NCBI RefSeq assembly: GCF_004346845.1
Contig: NZ_SMGI01000001.1
Location: 653,116 to 717,115, forward strand
Length of the DNA stretch: 64,000 bases
From: Winogradskyella wandonensis
GTDB taxonomy: Bacteria > Bacteroidota > Bacteroidia > Flavobacteriales > Flavobacteriaceae
Direction of reading: 5' to 3'
Below, in pieces: positions 7,481 to 15,959 of the stretch. The notes beneath the pieces were generated by a model. The model saw nothing but the letters and a program-made list of their open reading frames with translations, made no database searches and was not told the origin of the DNA. The translations under genes and the position numbers were made by a program. How positions within the stretch are numbered: the first letter of the stretch is position 1; every line of letters begins with the position of its first letter.

Positions 7481-9223
7481 TTAAACGTCTAGTCCAAAAG
7501 TTTTCTTTAGGAGGTCTATATTAGGGTTTTTCTCTTTTAGTTTTTGATATTTTTCTTGCGGTGTAAAAGCATACTTTTTAGCAACTTCTTCATTCACAGT
7601 AATTTTAAGATGAAGGTCGTAATTTTTACACGCTTTTCTAAGATAGGCTAGAAGTGGATATTGTGCGCGTTCCAATTCAATCTTATTGGTGTTATTGGAA
7701 TAGGTGATGCAAATTGCAGTATCGTCTAGCTTTGGCACCTCCATTTCCATTATAGAAGCCATTATCTTTTCACCTTTTTTATGAAGTGATTTTATATAAG
7801 CGTTCCAAGCATCTAAAAATTGTTCTTGAGAGACAGGTTCTTTCGGTAAATTTTCCTCGTCGATAACAACATCCATTTGCTTAATTAGATGCTCTTTTTT
7901 CTCACGGATACTTTTAAGCGAAAGTCCAGATGTAACTTTTGTCGGATTATTTATAGATAGTTTGGGTAGCGGTATTGATTCCTGAGGTTCACTATGTTTA
8001 GTAATCTCCGTTGTATTCGTATTTAATTTTAAAGTTTCTCTTTCTTTAGTAGGTTCTGATTGTTGTTCTGATTTAGATTCAGGTTTTGCCACAGGTATTG
8101 GGACAATTCCTTTAGCTTTAAAATAAGAAGGCGGAATTATGTAATGTCTGCTATTTTTTTTTTCTCCATCGAAAGTGATAGAGGCCAATTGCATTAAAGC
8201 TAACTCAACAAGCAGTCTTTGGTTTTTACTGTTTTTATATTTTAAGTCACAGTCGTTAGCAATGTCAATACCTTTAATTAGTAAGTTCTGAGAGCATTTC
8301 TGAGACTGCTCTATATATTTGGTTTTTGTGTCGTCTCCGACTTCTAGAAGTTCTATAGTTGATGGGTTCTTGCAAACCAATAAGTCTCTAAAATGTGAAG
8401 CTAAACCAGCAATATAGTGATGTCCGTCGAATCCTTTTGAAAGAACCGTATTAAAATGAACGAGTAATCCGGGAATCTTATTTTCTAAAATTAAATCTGT
8501 ACTTGTAAAATACGTTTCGTAATCCAGAACATTTAGATTTTCTGTAACCGCTTGGCGTGTTAAATTTTTACCAGAAAAACTAACCACACGGTCAAAAATA
8601 GACAATGCATCTCGCATAGCGCCATCTGCTTTTTGAGCGATAATATGCAAGGCATCGTCTTCGGCCGTGATACCTTGTTCTTCTGCGATGTATTTAAGAT
8701 AGTCTTTGGCGTCTTTTACCGTAATTCGCTTAAAATCAAAAATTTGACAACGAGAAAGAATCGTAGGAATTATTTTATGCTTTTCTGTAGTTGCTAAAAT
8801 AAAAATACAATGCTTTGGTGGTTCTTCTAGCGTTTTAAGAAAAGCGTTGAATGCAGCTTGGGATAGCATATGAACCTCGTCAATGATATAGACTTTATAT
8901 TTACCGACCTGTGGTGGAATACGCACTTGGTCTGTTAAATTTCTTATATCGTCAACTGAGTTATTAGAGGCGGCGTCTAGCTCAAAAATATTAAAGGCAA
9001 AATCTTCATCTTCACTTGTAAGACCATCGCTATTTATCATTTTAGCTAGGATACGAGCACAGGTAGTTTTACCAACACCACGCGGTCCAGTAAATAACAA
9101 AGCTTGGGCCAAGTGATTATTTTCAATAGCATTTAAAAGCGTATTTGTAATAGCCTGCTGACCCACAACATCTTTAAATGTCTGAGGTCTATACTTCCTG
9201 GCCGATACTACAAAATGTTCCAT
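7481..9223 (-). CDS. dnaX: DNA polymerase III subunit tau/gamma
   Basis: This 580-residue clamp-loader ATPase opens and loads the sliding clamp. The AAA+ domain carries Walker A GPRGVGKTT (residues 46-54), Walker B/DEAH-like IIDEVHMLS, and the SRC sensor motif in TILSRCQIFDFKRI. The collar domain ends near residue 350 (LLVELALMQLAS). A proline/glutamate-rich linker (about 375-440) leads to the tau-specific C-terminal part. Two oddities stand out. The four zinc-binding cysteines expected between Walker A and the ELDAAS motif are absent (residues 64-78 contain none). A run of ten A residues at codons 354-357 is flanked by stops in both other frames. It heads the operon dnaX-lipoprotein-miaE. 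Confidence 0.96.
   Translation of the reverse strand: MEHFVVSARKYRPQTFKDVVGQQAITNTLLNAIENNHLAQALLFTGPRGVGKTTCARILAKMINSDGLTSEDEDFAFNIFELDAASNNSVDDIRNLTDQVRIPPQVGKYKVYIIDEVHMLSQAAFNAFLKTLEEPPKHCIFILATTEKHKIIPTILSRCQIFDFKRITVKDAKDYLKYIAEEQGITAEDDALHIIAQKADGAMRDALSIFDRVVSFSGKNLTRQAVTENLNVLDYETYFTSTDLILENKIPGLLVHFNTVLSKGFDGHHYIAGLASHFRDLLVCKNPSTIELLEVGDDTKTKYIEQSQKCSQNLLIKGIDIANDCDLKYKNSKNQRLLVELALMQLASITFDGEKKNSRHYIIPPSYFKAKGIVPIPVAKPESKSEQQSEPTKERETLKLNTNTTEITKHSEPQESIPLPKLSINNPTKVTSGLSLKSIREKKEHLIKQMDVVIDEENLPKEPVSQEQFLDAWNAYIKSLHKKGEKIMASIMEMEVPKLDDTAICITYSNNTNKIELERAQYPLLAYLRKACKNYDLHLKITVNEEVAKKYAFTPQEKYQKLKEKNPNIDLLKKTFGLDV
8154..8163 (-). other. A10 slippage-prone run in dnaX
   Basis: The coding strand reads GA(10)T across codons E354-K-K-N357. 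One extra A in the mRNA gives GAA AAA AAA AAA TAG, a stop at once, for a 357-residue product. One missing A gives five new codons and then TAA, for a 361-residue product. Either product ends just after the collar domain, where a gamma-type subunit would end. Thermus thermophilus dnaX makes gamma by transcriptional slippage on an A run. That slippage happens here is inference. Confidence 0.6.
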
Positions 9224-9240
9224 AAAAAACTACTGAATTA

Positions 9241-9248
9241 CAAATTTA
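9241..9248 (-). promoter_or_regulatory. Putative -7 element for dnaX
   Basis: Read on the minus strand, TAAATTTG matches TAnnTTTG and lies 17 bases upstream of the dnaX ATG. No convincing TTG is seen at the -33 distance. Confidence 0.45.
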
Positions 9249-9312
9249 ATAATAAGGATGAAATAGTAATTTTCAGAGGACTAAATTTAATAGGAGTTAT
9301 TAACAATTTAAT

Positions 9313-9320
9313 TACTTTTG
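9313..9320 (+). promoter_or_regulatory. -7 promoter element for rnpB
   Basis: TACTTTTG matches the Bacteroidota TAnnTTTG element and ends 4 bases before the predicted 5' end of RNase P RNA at 9325. Position and fit agree with a start of transcription at the RNA's own 5' end. Confidence 0.7.
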
Positions 9321-9324
9321 CAGC

Positions 9325-9650
9325 AGTAAATCGCCTTATCGCTCGCGTTCTAAACCAAGTTTAGTACTTGAGAGGAAAGTCCGAACACCATAGTGCATTA
9401 TAGTGGTTAACAGCCATCCACCGTGAGGTGAGGAAAAGTGCAACAGAAAGAATGTACAGGTAATGCTGTAGTGAAATCAGGTAAACTCTATAAGGTGCAA
9501 TGTCATGTAAACCAGCGTTAAGGGCTGCACGTCCGATTGCTGGAGGGTAGACAGCTAGAGTTTATTGGTAACAATAAATGTAGATAAATGATAAGGGTAC
9601 TGGTATGATTTGTCAGAGCCAGTATACAGAATTCGGCTTATAGATTTACT
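9325..9650 (+). ncRNA. rnpB: RNase P RNA, bacterial class A
   Basis: The catalytic RNA trims 5' leaders from pre-tRNAs. Conserved signatures are visible in order: GAGGAAAGTCCGAAC at about 9370 (P4 5' side and J3/4), ACAGAAA near 9440, the GCTGGAGGGTAGACAGC-like hairpin, and ACAGAATTCGGCTTATAG near 9625 (P4 3' side). The ends pair through AGTAAATC (9325-9332) and GATTTACT (9643-9650), which form helix P1 and set the boundaries. The length of about 326 nt is usual for this family. Confidence 0.97.
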
Positions 9651-9656
9651 AATTTT

Positions 9657-9697
9657 AACAAGCCTTTTACTATGGTAGAAGGCTTTGTTATTTTTTA
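9657..9697 (+). terminator. Terminator after rnpB
   Basis: AACA-AGCCTT (9657-9666) pairs with AAGGCTTTGTT (9679-9689), with one bulged base, followed by a T-rich tract. It overlaps the rsmD stop codon on the other strand and may serve both convergent transcripts. Confidence 0.85.
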
Positions 9698-10233
9698 GCC
9701 GCTTCAAAAAAGCTAAACGTATTTCCGCCGTAACTTTTAGATAAATTGTAATAGTCTAGCTTGCTTAAATCTGTATGTTTAGAATGTTCTACTATTAGTA
9801 ATCCATCCTCTTCAAGTAATTTATTGTTAAATACAAATTCTGGTATTTTAGCAAATGCTTCCAAGCCAAAATCGTATGGAGGATCTGCAAAGATTATCGT
9901 AAATTGTTGTTTTGAATTTTCAAGGAACTTAAAGACATCACTTTTTACAGTTTTTATAGGCATGTCAAAATCCTCCGCTGTTTTATTTATAAACTTTATG
10001 CAGCCAAAATTAGCATCAACAGCCAAAATATTTTCTGTACCACGAGAGGCAAATTCGTAGCTAATATTACCAGTTCCCGAGAATAGGTCTAAAACAGATA
10101 TATCATCAAAATAGTATCTATTATTCAGAATATTAAATAAGGCCTCTTTAGCCATGTCTGTGGTAGGCCTTACAGGCAATTGCTTAGGAGCTTGTATTTT
10201 TCGACCCTTAAACTGTCCTGAAATTATTCGCAT
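9688..10233 (-). CDS. rsmD: 16S rRNA (guanine966-N2)-methyltransferase RsmD
   Basis: The 181-residue SAM-dependent methyltransferase carries the RsmD N-terminal signature MRIISGQFKGRKI followed by PVRPTTDMAKEALFNIL. The SAM-binding segment is VLDLFSGTGNISYEFASRG, and the catalytic motif is FADPPYDFGLEAF (DPPY). It modifies G966 of 16S rRNA in the small subunit. It overlaps the upstream DUF3822 gene by 26 bases, which implies coupled expression. This is a common neighbour pair in Flavobacteriia. Confidence 0.95.
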   Translation of the reverse strand: MRIISGQFKGRKIQAPKQLPVRPTTDMAKEALFNILNNRYYFDDISVLDLFSGTGNISYEFASRGTENILAVDANFGCIKFINKTAEDFDMPIKTVKSDVFKFLENSKQQFTIIFADPPYDFGLEAFAKIPEFVFNNKLLEEDGLLIVEHSKHTDLSKLDYYNLSKSYGGNTFSFFEAAKK

Positions 10234-10993
10234 TAAAGCTGTTTTTAATTAAAAAATCTTTAGAATTTTCTAAGATAGAGACGTGTCTTATATATTTGTA
10301 GGCTATTTGGTAAAATTCATCTTCCTTACTTATATCACCCGTAAACTTTAATTCTATACTATCTGGATTAAGGTGTTTTTGCTCGCAAGTAAAAAGCAGA
10401 TAATAAATGAAATCTTCTGGTGTCGTAAATTCAAAATAATTGTAAAATTCTACAGAATTTCCTCTTCTAAGAAGAACTTGCATGGATTGGTTTTCCATAT
10501 TCACAAAAAGAACCGCATCATCCACTTCCTCCGAAATACAGCCTGTTGCCTCTATAAAAATAGTAGAGGCGTGGGTATAAGAGAATTCACCAAAGGTTTC
10601 AAAAATGTAATTATTGATATTAATGTAGGGAACGTAAACCGATACCATTTGGTTGTCTTTTAGTACATCCGAGGCAATAAAGTCTGTTTTTAAGATTTTA
10701 GAATTATACTTTAGATATTCGGCATTCAAAGCTTCGTCATAAAGGGCATAAGGAACTAGACTAGCGAGTTCGTTATAGTGTATAACACTAACGCTATTAA
10801 ATTCTTCTGAAAAGACGGTATTAGAGGCTAACTCATCTTTTAGCCGATTAAGTACATCAAAAGGTGTTAGTTTCTCTCCAAAAGACATAGAACTTAGATG
10901 TTCTAACTTTTGAGACGATTTATTAAGAACGCAAAAAGAAAGTCCATTCAATTTAACTTGAATGGACATATCTTTAAATTGTTTTTTAGTCAA
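10208..10993 (-). CDS. DUF3822 family protein
   Basis: This 261-residue protein of unknown function matches the DUF3822 group that lies next to rsmD in Bacteroidota, as far as I recognise it. Its alternating strands and segments such as DDAVLFVNMENQSMQVLLRRG recall the ASKHA (actin/hexokinase-like) fold, but I see no intact ATP-binding signature. The gene overlaps rsmD by 26 bases and follows the membrane-protein gene by 2 bases, so the three are one transcription unit. A role alongside RsmD or coenzyme A metabolism would be speculation. Confidence 0.7.
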   Translation of the reverse strand: MTKKQFKDMSIQVKLNGLSFCVLNKSSQKLEHLSSMSFGEKLTPFDVLNRLKDELASNTVFSEEFNSVSVIHYNELASLVPYALYDEALNAEYLKYNSKILKTDFIASDVLKDNQMVSVYVPYININNYIFETFGEFSYTHASTIFIEATGCISEEVDDAVLFVNMENQSMQVLLRRGNSVEFYNYFEFTTPEDFIYYLLFTCEQKHLNPDSIELKFTGDISKEDEFYQIAYKYIRHVSILENSKDFLIKNSFNANNFRTV

Positions 10994-10995
10994 AA

Positions 10996-11724
10996 CTATT
11001 CTTTTTTGTTTTTGGCAAAGTTTTTAGGCCAGTTACCAGCTGTGCTAATTTCGTTCATAGAACCTACAACTATTTTTGGTCCATTAACACCGTCCACAGA
11101 CACCGTTTGCTTTTCATTAGCTACCAAGTTCTTATCCTGGTCGTGTAACACAACGGCTTTGTCAACGCTAGCTTCAAAAACAGGAATATCATCTATAGTA
11201 CCAGCTTTTAATTCAAACTTAGCACCTTCTGCACCGACACCAACATTCATAATTTTGGTATGGTCTACTTTTTTAAATAGAGAATCTTTAACCGAATAAT
11301 AATCTAAGGTATCGATTAACGTTATTGTTTTAAACATATCAATACCATAACGGCGACTTTGCTCATCATCTCTGACTGTACTGTCGCGTCTTTGTGTAAT
11401 TGGCACTTGAGCCGTATCGATAAAACGAATTAAATTATCGTACTTATCTGTATACTTTCCGTTAACATCTTTGTAGGCTATTTGTGCTTTTTGAATATCT
11501 ATAAGTCTATCTACAACAACTTGATAGCGCTCGTCTTTAATTTTCTCAAATCTTAACTCGTCATAAACTGAATTAAAAGTAATGTAGCCCAAATAAACAA
11601 TTAAAGCCCAAAGTACTAAGTTTAGAACTGGCTTAATTTTTTTAGGAACAAATTTATCTATTAACCAAACGATTAGTATAGTTAGGAGAATAATAGCAAC
11701 AATTGCGAGAATTACTTTTAACAT
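10996..11724 (-). CDS. Conserved membrane-anchored protein of unknown function
   Basis: The 242-residue protein has two hydrophobic segments at the N-terminus (about residues 3-24 and 33-52), then a long soluble domain. The first part of that domain (residues 55-95, FEKIKDERYQVVVDRLIDIQKAQIAYK) looks like an amphipathic helix. Because the segment resembles the pilin-like KYTDNYDNL region of flavobacterial conserved proteins, this may be a structural envelope protein; I cannot name a family. It is the first gene of the operon with DUF3822 and rsmD and has a well-formed promoter upstream. Confidence 0.7.
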   Translation of the reverse strand: MLKVILAIVAIILLTILIVWLIDKFVPKKIKPVLNLVLWALIVYLGYITFNSVYDELRFEKIKDERYQVVVDRLIDIQKAQIAYKDVNGKYTDKYDNLIRFIDTAQVPITQRRDSTVRDDEQSRRYGIDMFKTITLIDTLDYYSVKDSLFKKVDHTKIMNVGVGAEGAKFELKAGTIDDIPVFEASVDKAVVLHDQDKNLVANEKQTVSVDGVNGPKIVVGSMNEISTAGNWPKNFAKNKKE

Positions 11725-11751
11725 AGTTAGTTTATTTTATTAGGTCTTTCG

Positions 11752-11779
11752 CAAATCTACAATTTTTTTTTGTTCACAA
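11752..11779 (-). promoter_or_regulatory. Promoter of the rsmD operon
   Basis: On the minus strand a TTG (11777-11779) and TAGATTTG (11752-11759) are separated by 17 bases, matching the Bacteroidota -33/-7 promoter layout. The start codon lies 27 bases further downstream. Confidence 0.6.
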
Positions 11780-11871
11780 AAACATAATAAATAAAAATAA
11801 TTAAGGACAACTTGTGCAACGCATAAAAGTGAATATATAATAGTATCTTGCCATTTAGTTTTACAGTATTA

Positions 11872-13302
11872 ATGATAGAAAAACCATCAGATTTTTACAG
11901 ACTAATTAAGTCTAAGTTTCCTTTTCAACCTACTGAAAAACAAGATATTGTATTAATGCAATTATCCGAGTTTATTTTTGATAAGAATCCCAGTTCGTTA
12001 TACTTACTAAAAGGGTTTGCAGGAACAGGGAAAACTAGCATTATCGGAACAATGGTGGCCCATTTATGGCAAGCAAAAGTAAGTGCAGTTCTTTTAGCCC
12101 CAACCGGACGTGCTGCAAAGGTTATTTCTAACTACTCTAATAAGGAAGCCTTTACTATTCATAAAAAGATTTACTTTCCTAAGAAAGAGAAAGGTGGAGG
12201 CGTAAAGTTTGTTATGCAACCTAACAAGCATCGTAATACCATTTTTATTGTAGATGAAGCCTCTATGATACCGGATACACCAGCAGACTCAAAGCTTTTC
12301 GAAAATGGTTCGCTTTTAGACGATTTAATTCAGTATGTGTATTCTGGGCATAAATGTAAATTGCTGTTAATAGGCGATACGGCACAATTACCACCTGTTA
12401 AGTCTGAGTTAAGTCCAGCACTGGATGCTTCAAAATTAGACCTAAATTATAATAAAGCTGTGCAGTCCGTAGAGTTGGATGAAGTGGTGCGCCAAGAGCA
12501 AGATTCTGGCATATTAGATAATGCCACAGAGTTAAGAGCAGTTTTAGAAAGTAATTTTTATGACAGCTTTAAATTTAATGTGAATCCTTACAAAGATATT
12601 GTAAGGCTTATTGATGGTCACGAAATCATGGACGCTATAAACGACTCGTACAGTAATTTAGGATACGAGGAAACCGCCATTATTGTTAGGAGTAATAAAC
12701 GTGCAAATTTATACAACCAACAAATCCGTAATAGAATTCTTTTTAATGAAAGTGAGTTGTCAGCAGGAGATTATCTCATGGTGGTTAAGAATAATTATTT
12801 TTGGATAAAACCAACGACCGAAGCTGGTTTTATTGCTAATGGTGATATTATCGAGGTTTTGGAGATTTTTAGTATTAAAGAACTCTACGGTTTTAAATTT
12901 GCCGAGGTTAAAGTAAAAATGGTCGATTATCCTAGAATGCGTCCTTTTGAGACGGTTTTACTTTTAGATACTATTTCTTCCGAAAGTGCATCTTTAACTT
13001 ACGATGAGTCTAATCGACTCTATCAAGAAGTTGCTAAAGACTACGCCAACGAAGCATCAAACTACAAGCGTTTTTTGGGTGTAAAGAATAATAAGTTTTT
13101 TAATGCTTTACAAGTTAAGTTTTCTTATGCCATTACTTGTCATAAGTCTCAAGGTGGACAATGGCATACTATTTTTGTTGAGCAACCCTATTTGCCCAAT
13201 GGACCAGACAGAGATTATATTAGATGGTTATATACGGCTGTAACAAGAGCAAAAGAAAAGTTATATCTCATTGGTTTTAAGGATGATTCTTTTGTAGAAT
13301 AG
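11872..13302 (+). CDS. RecD-like ATP-dependent DNA helicase
   Basis: This superfamily 1B helicase is 476 residues long from the chosen ATG. Motifs in order are Walker A GFAGTGKTS, the APTGRAAKVIS motif, Walker B FIVDEASMI, LLLIGDTAQLPPV (motif III), and the UvrD-C2-type C-terminus AITCHKSQGGQW...YTAVTRAKEKLYLIG. It resembles stand-alone RecD/Dda-type helicases, which lack RecB and RecC partners. A role in repair or fork processing is inferred from the family. An upstream TTG at 11848 would add eight residues, but the ATG at 11872 fits relatives better. No operon partner is evident; kdsB follows after 48 bases with its own promoter-like site. Confidence 0.9.
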   Translation: MIEKPSDFYRLIKSKFPFQPTEKQDIVLMQLSEFIFDKNPSSLYLLKGFAGTGKTSIIGTMVAHLWQAKVSAVLLAPTGRAAKVISNYSNKEAFTIHKKIYFPKKEKGGGVKFVMQPNKHRNTIFIVDEASMIPDTPADSKLFENGSLLDDLIQYVYSGHKCKLLLIGDTAQLPPVKSELSPALDASKLDLNYNKAVQSVELDEVVRQEQDSGILDNATELRAVLESNFYDSFKFNVNPYKDIVRLIDGHEIMDAINDSYSNLGYEETAIIVRSNKRANLYNQQIRNRILFNESELSAGDYLMVVKNNYFWIKPTTEAGFIANGDIIEVLEIFSIKELYGFKFAEVKVKMVDYPRMRPFETVLLLDTISSESASLTYDESNRLYQEVAKDYANEASNYKRFLGVKNNKFFNALQVKFSYAITCHKSQGGQWHTIFVEQPYLPNGPDRDYIRWLYTAVTRAKEKLYLIGFKDDSFVE

Positions 13303-13322
13303 CTTTTATCAATTCAAACTAT

Positions 13323-13330
13323 TATTTTTG
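13323..13330 (+). promoter_or_regulatory. Putative -7 element for kdsB
   Basis: TATTTTTG matches TAnnTTTG, 20 bases before the kdsB ATG. No -33 TTG is seen at normal spacing. Confidence 0.4.
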
Positions 13331-13350
13331 ATTAACAAAACAACCTTTAG

Positions 13351-14082
13351 ATGAAAGTTATTGCTATGATTCCTGCGCGTTATGCAGCTTCACGATTTCC
13401 TGCAAAATTAATGCAGGATTTAGCTGGTAAAACGGTGATTACTAGGACTTATGAGGCGACAGTTGCTACAGGCTTATTTTCAGAAGTCTATGTTGTTACA
13501 GATAGCGCAGTTATTTTCGATGAAATCACGTCGAATAATGGCAAAGCGATTATGAGTATAAAGGAACACCAGTCTGGTAGTGACCGAATTGCAGAAGCTG
13601 TAGCAAATATCGATTGTGATATCGTAGTCAATGTGCAAGGCGACGAGCCTTTTACAGAGCGTCAGAGCTTAGCTAAAGTATTAGATGTTTTTAAGGATGA
13701 TCAAGAAAAAGTTATCGATTTAGCTTCCCTTATGGTAGAAATTAAAGATTGGGAAGAGATTGAAAACCCAAATACGGTAAAAGTAATCGTAGACCAGAAT
13801 AATTTTGCACTTTATTTTTCTAGAAGCCCTATTCCTTATCCACGTGATAAAAGCATTACATCACGATATTTTAAACATAAAGGAATTTATGCCTTTAGAA
13901 AGCAAGCGTTATTAGATTTTACTGTTTTGCCTATGCAGTTTTTAGAGGCTACCGAAAAGATAGAATGTATTAGGTACTTAGAATACGGAAAGCGCATTAA
14001 AATGGTAGAAACTAATGTACAAGGTGTAGAAATTGATACACCCGAAGATTTAGAACGTGCTAAAAAACTTTGGGCAAATTGA
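13351..14082 (+). CDS. kdsB: 3-deoxy-manno-octulosonate cytidylyltransferase
   Basis: The 243-residue nucleotidyltransferase activates Kdo (or a Kdo derivative) with CTP for transfer to lipid A. Family motifs are [21 protein letters not shown] (N-terminal CTP site), [10 protein letters not shown] (metal site), [12 protein letters not shown], and [13 protein letters not shown]. The length is typical. Because a KdnB-like oxidase lies two genes downstream, the true substrate could be 8-amino-Kdo, as for the Shewanella enzyme; this is inferred from context. The downstream HAD gene overlaps its stop codon. Confidence 0.95.
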   Translation: MKVIAMIPARYAASRFPAKLMQDLAGKTVITRTYEATVATGLFSEVYVVTDSAVIFDEITSNNGKAIMSIKEHQSGSDRIAEAVANIDCDIVVNVQGDEPFTERQSLAKVLDVFKDDQEKVIDLASLMVEIKDWEEIENPNTVKVIVDQNNFALYFSRSPIPYPRDKSITSRYFKHKGIYAFRKQALLDFTVLPMQFLEATEKIECIRYLEYGKRIKMVETNVQGVEIDTPEDLERAKKLWAN

Positions 14083-14786
14083 ATGTAGATTACAGAAATA
14101 TAAAAGTTATTGGGTTTGACGCAGACGACACACTCTGGGTTAACGAAACCTATTTTAGAGACGCAGAGCAGGAGTTTGCTCAGTTATTATCTCAGTTTGA
14201 AACAGCAAATAAGATAGACCAAGAGCTTTTTAAAATGGAAATGAAAAATCTACCGATTTACGGTTACGGTGTAAAAGGTTTTGTGCTTTCTATGGTAGAA
14301 ATAGCTTTAGAATTGTCTAACTATACCGTATCTAGTAAAACAATAGAGAAAATATTAGATATTGGTAAAGACATGATAAACAAGCCTGTAGAAATATTAG
14401 AGGATGTTGAAGATACTTTAAAATCACTATCTAAAGAATACAAACTAATTTTGGCTACAAAAGGCGATTTACTAGACCAAGAACGGAAATTAGAGAAATC
14501 AGGATTGATAGATTATTTTCATCATATCGAAGTGTTGAGCGAGAAGGAGGCTACAAACTATTCCAAGTTACTAGGGCATTTAGATATTAAGCCGTCAGAG
14601 TTTCTAATGGTGGGCAATTCTTTAAAATCCGATATTTTGCCTTTGGTAGCAATTGGAGCCAAAGCTATTCATGTACCGTTTCATACAACATGGCAGCACG
14701 AAAGAGTGTCTAAAAAAGAAGCGGATGATGCAGATTACGTAACTGTTAAGTCTATAGGCGAAATCCCTAAACTTTTAAGTTCTTAG
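14070..14786 (+). CDS. HAD-family hydrolase
   Basis: The 238-residue haloacid-dehalogenase-type phosphatase has motif I FDADDTLW near residue 16, motif II in LILATKGD, and motif IV in [20 protein letters not shown]. The insertion after motif I is a helical cap (C1), so it is a YjjG-like enzyme and not the capless KdsC. No ATG is available at the 5' end. TTG at 14070 gives the longest frame. TTG at 14079 would overlap the kdsB stop as TTGA and is equally plausible. Translational coupling with kdsB is likely, but the substrate is unknown. Confidence 0.85.
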   Translation: MGKLNVDYRNIKVIGFDADDTLWVNETYFRDAEQEFAQLLSQFETANKIDQELFKMEMKNLPIYGYGVKGFVLSMVEIALELSNYTVSSKTIEKILDIGKDMINKPVEILEDVEDTLKSLSKEYKLILATKGDLLDQERKLEKSGLIDYFHHIEVLSEKEATNYSKLLGHLDIKPSEFLMVGNSLKSDILPLVAIGAKAIHVPFHTTWQHERVSKKEADDADYVTVKSIGEIPKLLSS

Positions 14787-14850
14787 GGTAAATATGTATT
14801 AGCAAACATCAATATTATTTAAAACTATAGGTAGAACGTGTAAGTATTTA

Positions 14851-14858
14851 TATTTTTG
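14851..14858 (+). promoter_or_regulatory. Putative -7 element for kdnB
   Basis: TATTTTTG matches TAnnTTTG and lies 17 bases before the kdnB ATG. It suggests that kdnB and the acyltransferase gene can be transcribed separately from kdsB. Confidence 0.4.
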
Positions 14859-14875
14859 TTTTAGAAATTGAATTA

Positions 14876-15958
14876 ATGAGTTATAAGAATTTTCCGATGG
14901 TTTCTCGTGTCATGTTTGGCAGAGGTAGTTTTAATCAATTAGATGAAATTATCTCAGCTAAACGTAAAGGTCGTGAAACTCCTTTTATATATTATGTCGA
15001 TGATGTTTTTAAAGGAAATCATTGGTTAACTTCTAGGATTAGTTTATCTTATAAGGATAAAATAATATACGTTCCAACAGCAGAGGAACCCAAAACCTCG
15101 CAAATAGACGAGTATGTCGAAGATTTGATTTTAGAATTTAGCGAGCGCCCATCTGGTATTATTGGTATTGGTGGTGGCATAGTTTTAGATATTGCAAAAG
15201 CCGTATCACTAATGCTAACAAACCCAGGAGAATCTAAAGATTATCAAGGTTGGGATTTGGTAAAAAACCCAGCAATTTATCATGTTGGAATTCCTACAAT
15301 ATCTGGCACAGGCGCTGAAGTGTCTAGAACAACAATACTAACTGGGCCAGAACGTAAATTAGGGATTAATAGCGATTACACACCTTTCGACCAAGTTATT
15401 TTAGACCCAGAATTAACCAAAGATGTACCAAAAGACCAATGGTTTTATACGGGTATGGATTGTTTTGTGCATTGTGTAGAATCGCTCAACGGAAGTTATT
15501 TAAATGCCTTTAGCCAATCTTACGGTGAGAAAGCTTTCCAAATATGTAAAGAGGTATTTCTAAGCGATAATCTTAATGCGGAAGAAGCTCAAGACAAATT
15601 AATGATGGCGTCTTGGCATGGTGGTATGAGTATCGCTTACTCTCAAGTCGGTGTGGCTCACGCTATGAGTTATGGACTCGGGTTTTTATTGGGCATAAAA
15701 CACGGTTTAGGTAATTGTATCGTTTTCGACCATTTAGAAGAATTTTATCCAGATGGCGTTAAATTGTTTAAAGAGATGAAACAAAAGCATAATATCGAAT
15801 TACCTAAAGGCGTTTGTGCTAATCTCGAGGACGAAGAGTTTGATATTATGATTGATGTAGCCTTAAGTCTTGAACCTTTGTGGGAAAACGCTGTTGGTAA
15901 AAATTGGAAAGAGACTATAACTCGTAAAAAATTAAAAGCGCTTTATCTAAAAATGTAG
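14876..15958 (+). CDS. kdnB: Kdo 8-oxidase KdnB-like, iron-alcohol-dehydrogenase fold
   Basis: The 360-residue member of the iron-dependent alcohol dehydrogenase superfamily has an N-terminal Rossmann-like part (GIIGIGGGIVLDIAKAVS) and a helical metal-binding domain. From memory, the start MSYKNF and the blocks FGRGSFNQLD, AKAVSLMLTNPG, GIPTISGTGAE, DQWFYTGMDC and GGMSIAYSQVG closely match Shewanella oneidensis KdnB. That enzyme oxidises C8 of Kdo so that KdnA can add an amino group, giving 8-amino-Kdo in LPS. Position next to kdsB supports this. No kdnA aminotransferase is in the window. Alternative: a generic Fe-ADH, judged less likely. Confidence 0.85.
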   Translation: MSYKNFPMVSRVMFGRGSFNQLDEIISAKRKGRETPFIYYVDDVFKGNHWLTSRISLSYKDKIIYVPTAEEPKTSQIDEYVEDLILEFSERPSGIIGIGGGIVLDIAKAVSLMLTNPGESKDYQGWDLVKNPAIYHVGIPTISGTGAEVSRTTILTGPERKLGINSDYTPFDQVILDPELTKDVPKDQWFYTGMDCFVHCVESLNGSYLNAFSQSYGEKAFQICKEVFLSDNLNAEEAQDKLMMASWHGGMSIAYSQVGVAHAMSYGLGFLLGIKHGLGNCIVFDHLEEFYPDGVKLFKEMKQKHNIELPKGVCANLEDEEFDIMIDVALSLEPLWENAVGKNWKETITRKKLKALYLKM

Positions 15959-15959
15959 T

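Noticed and set aside
14070-14786. HAD protein as KdsC (Kdo-8-phosphate phosphatase)
   Set aside because: KdsC is about 170-190 residues without a cap domain. This protein has a clear C1-type helical cap and a YjjG-like layout.
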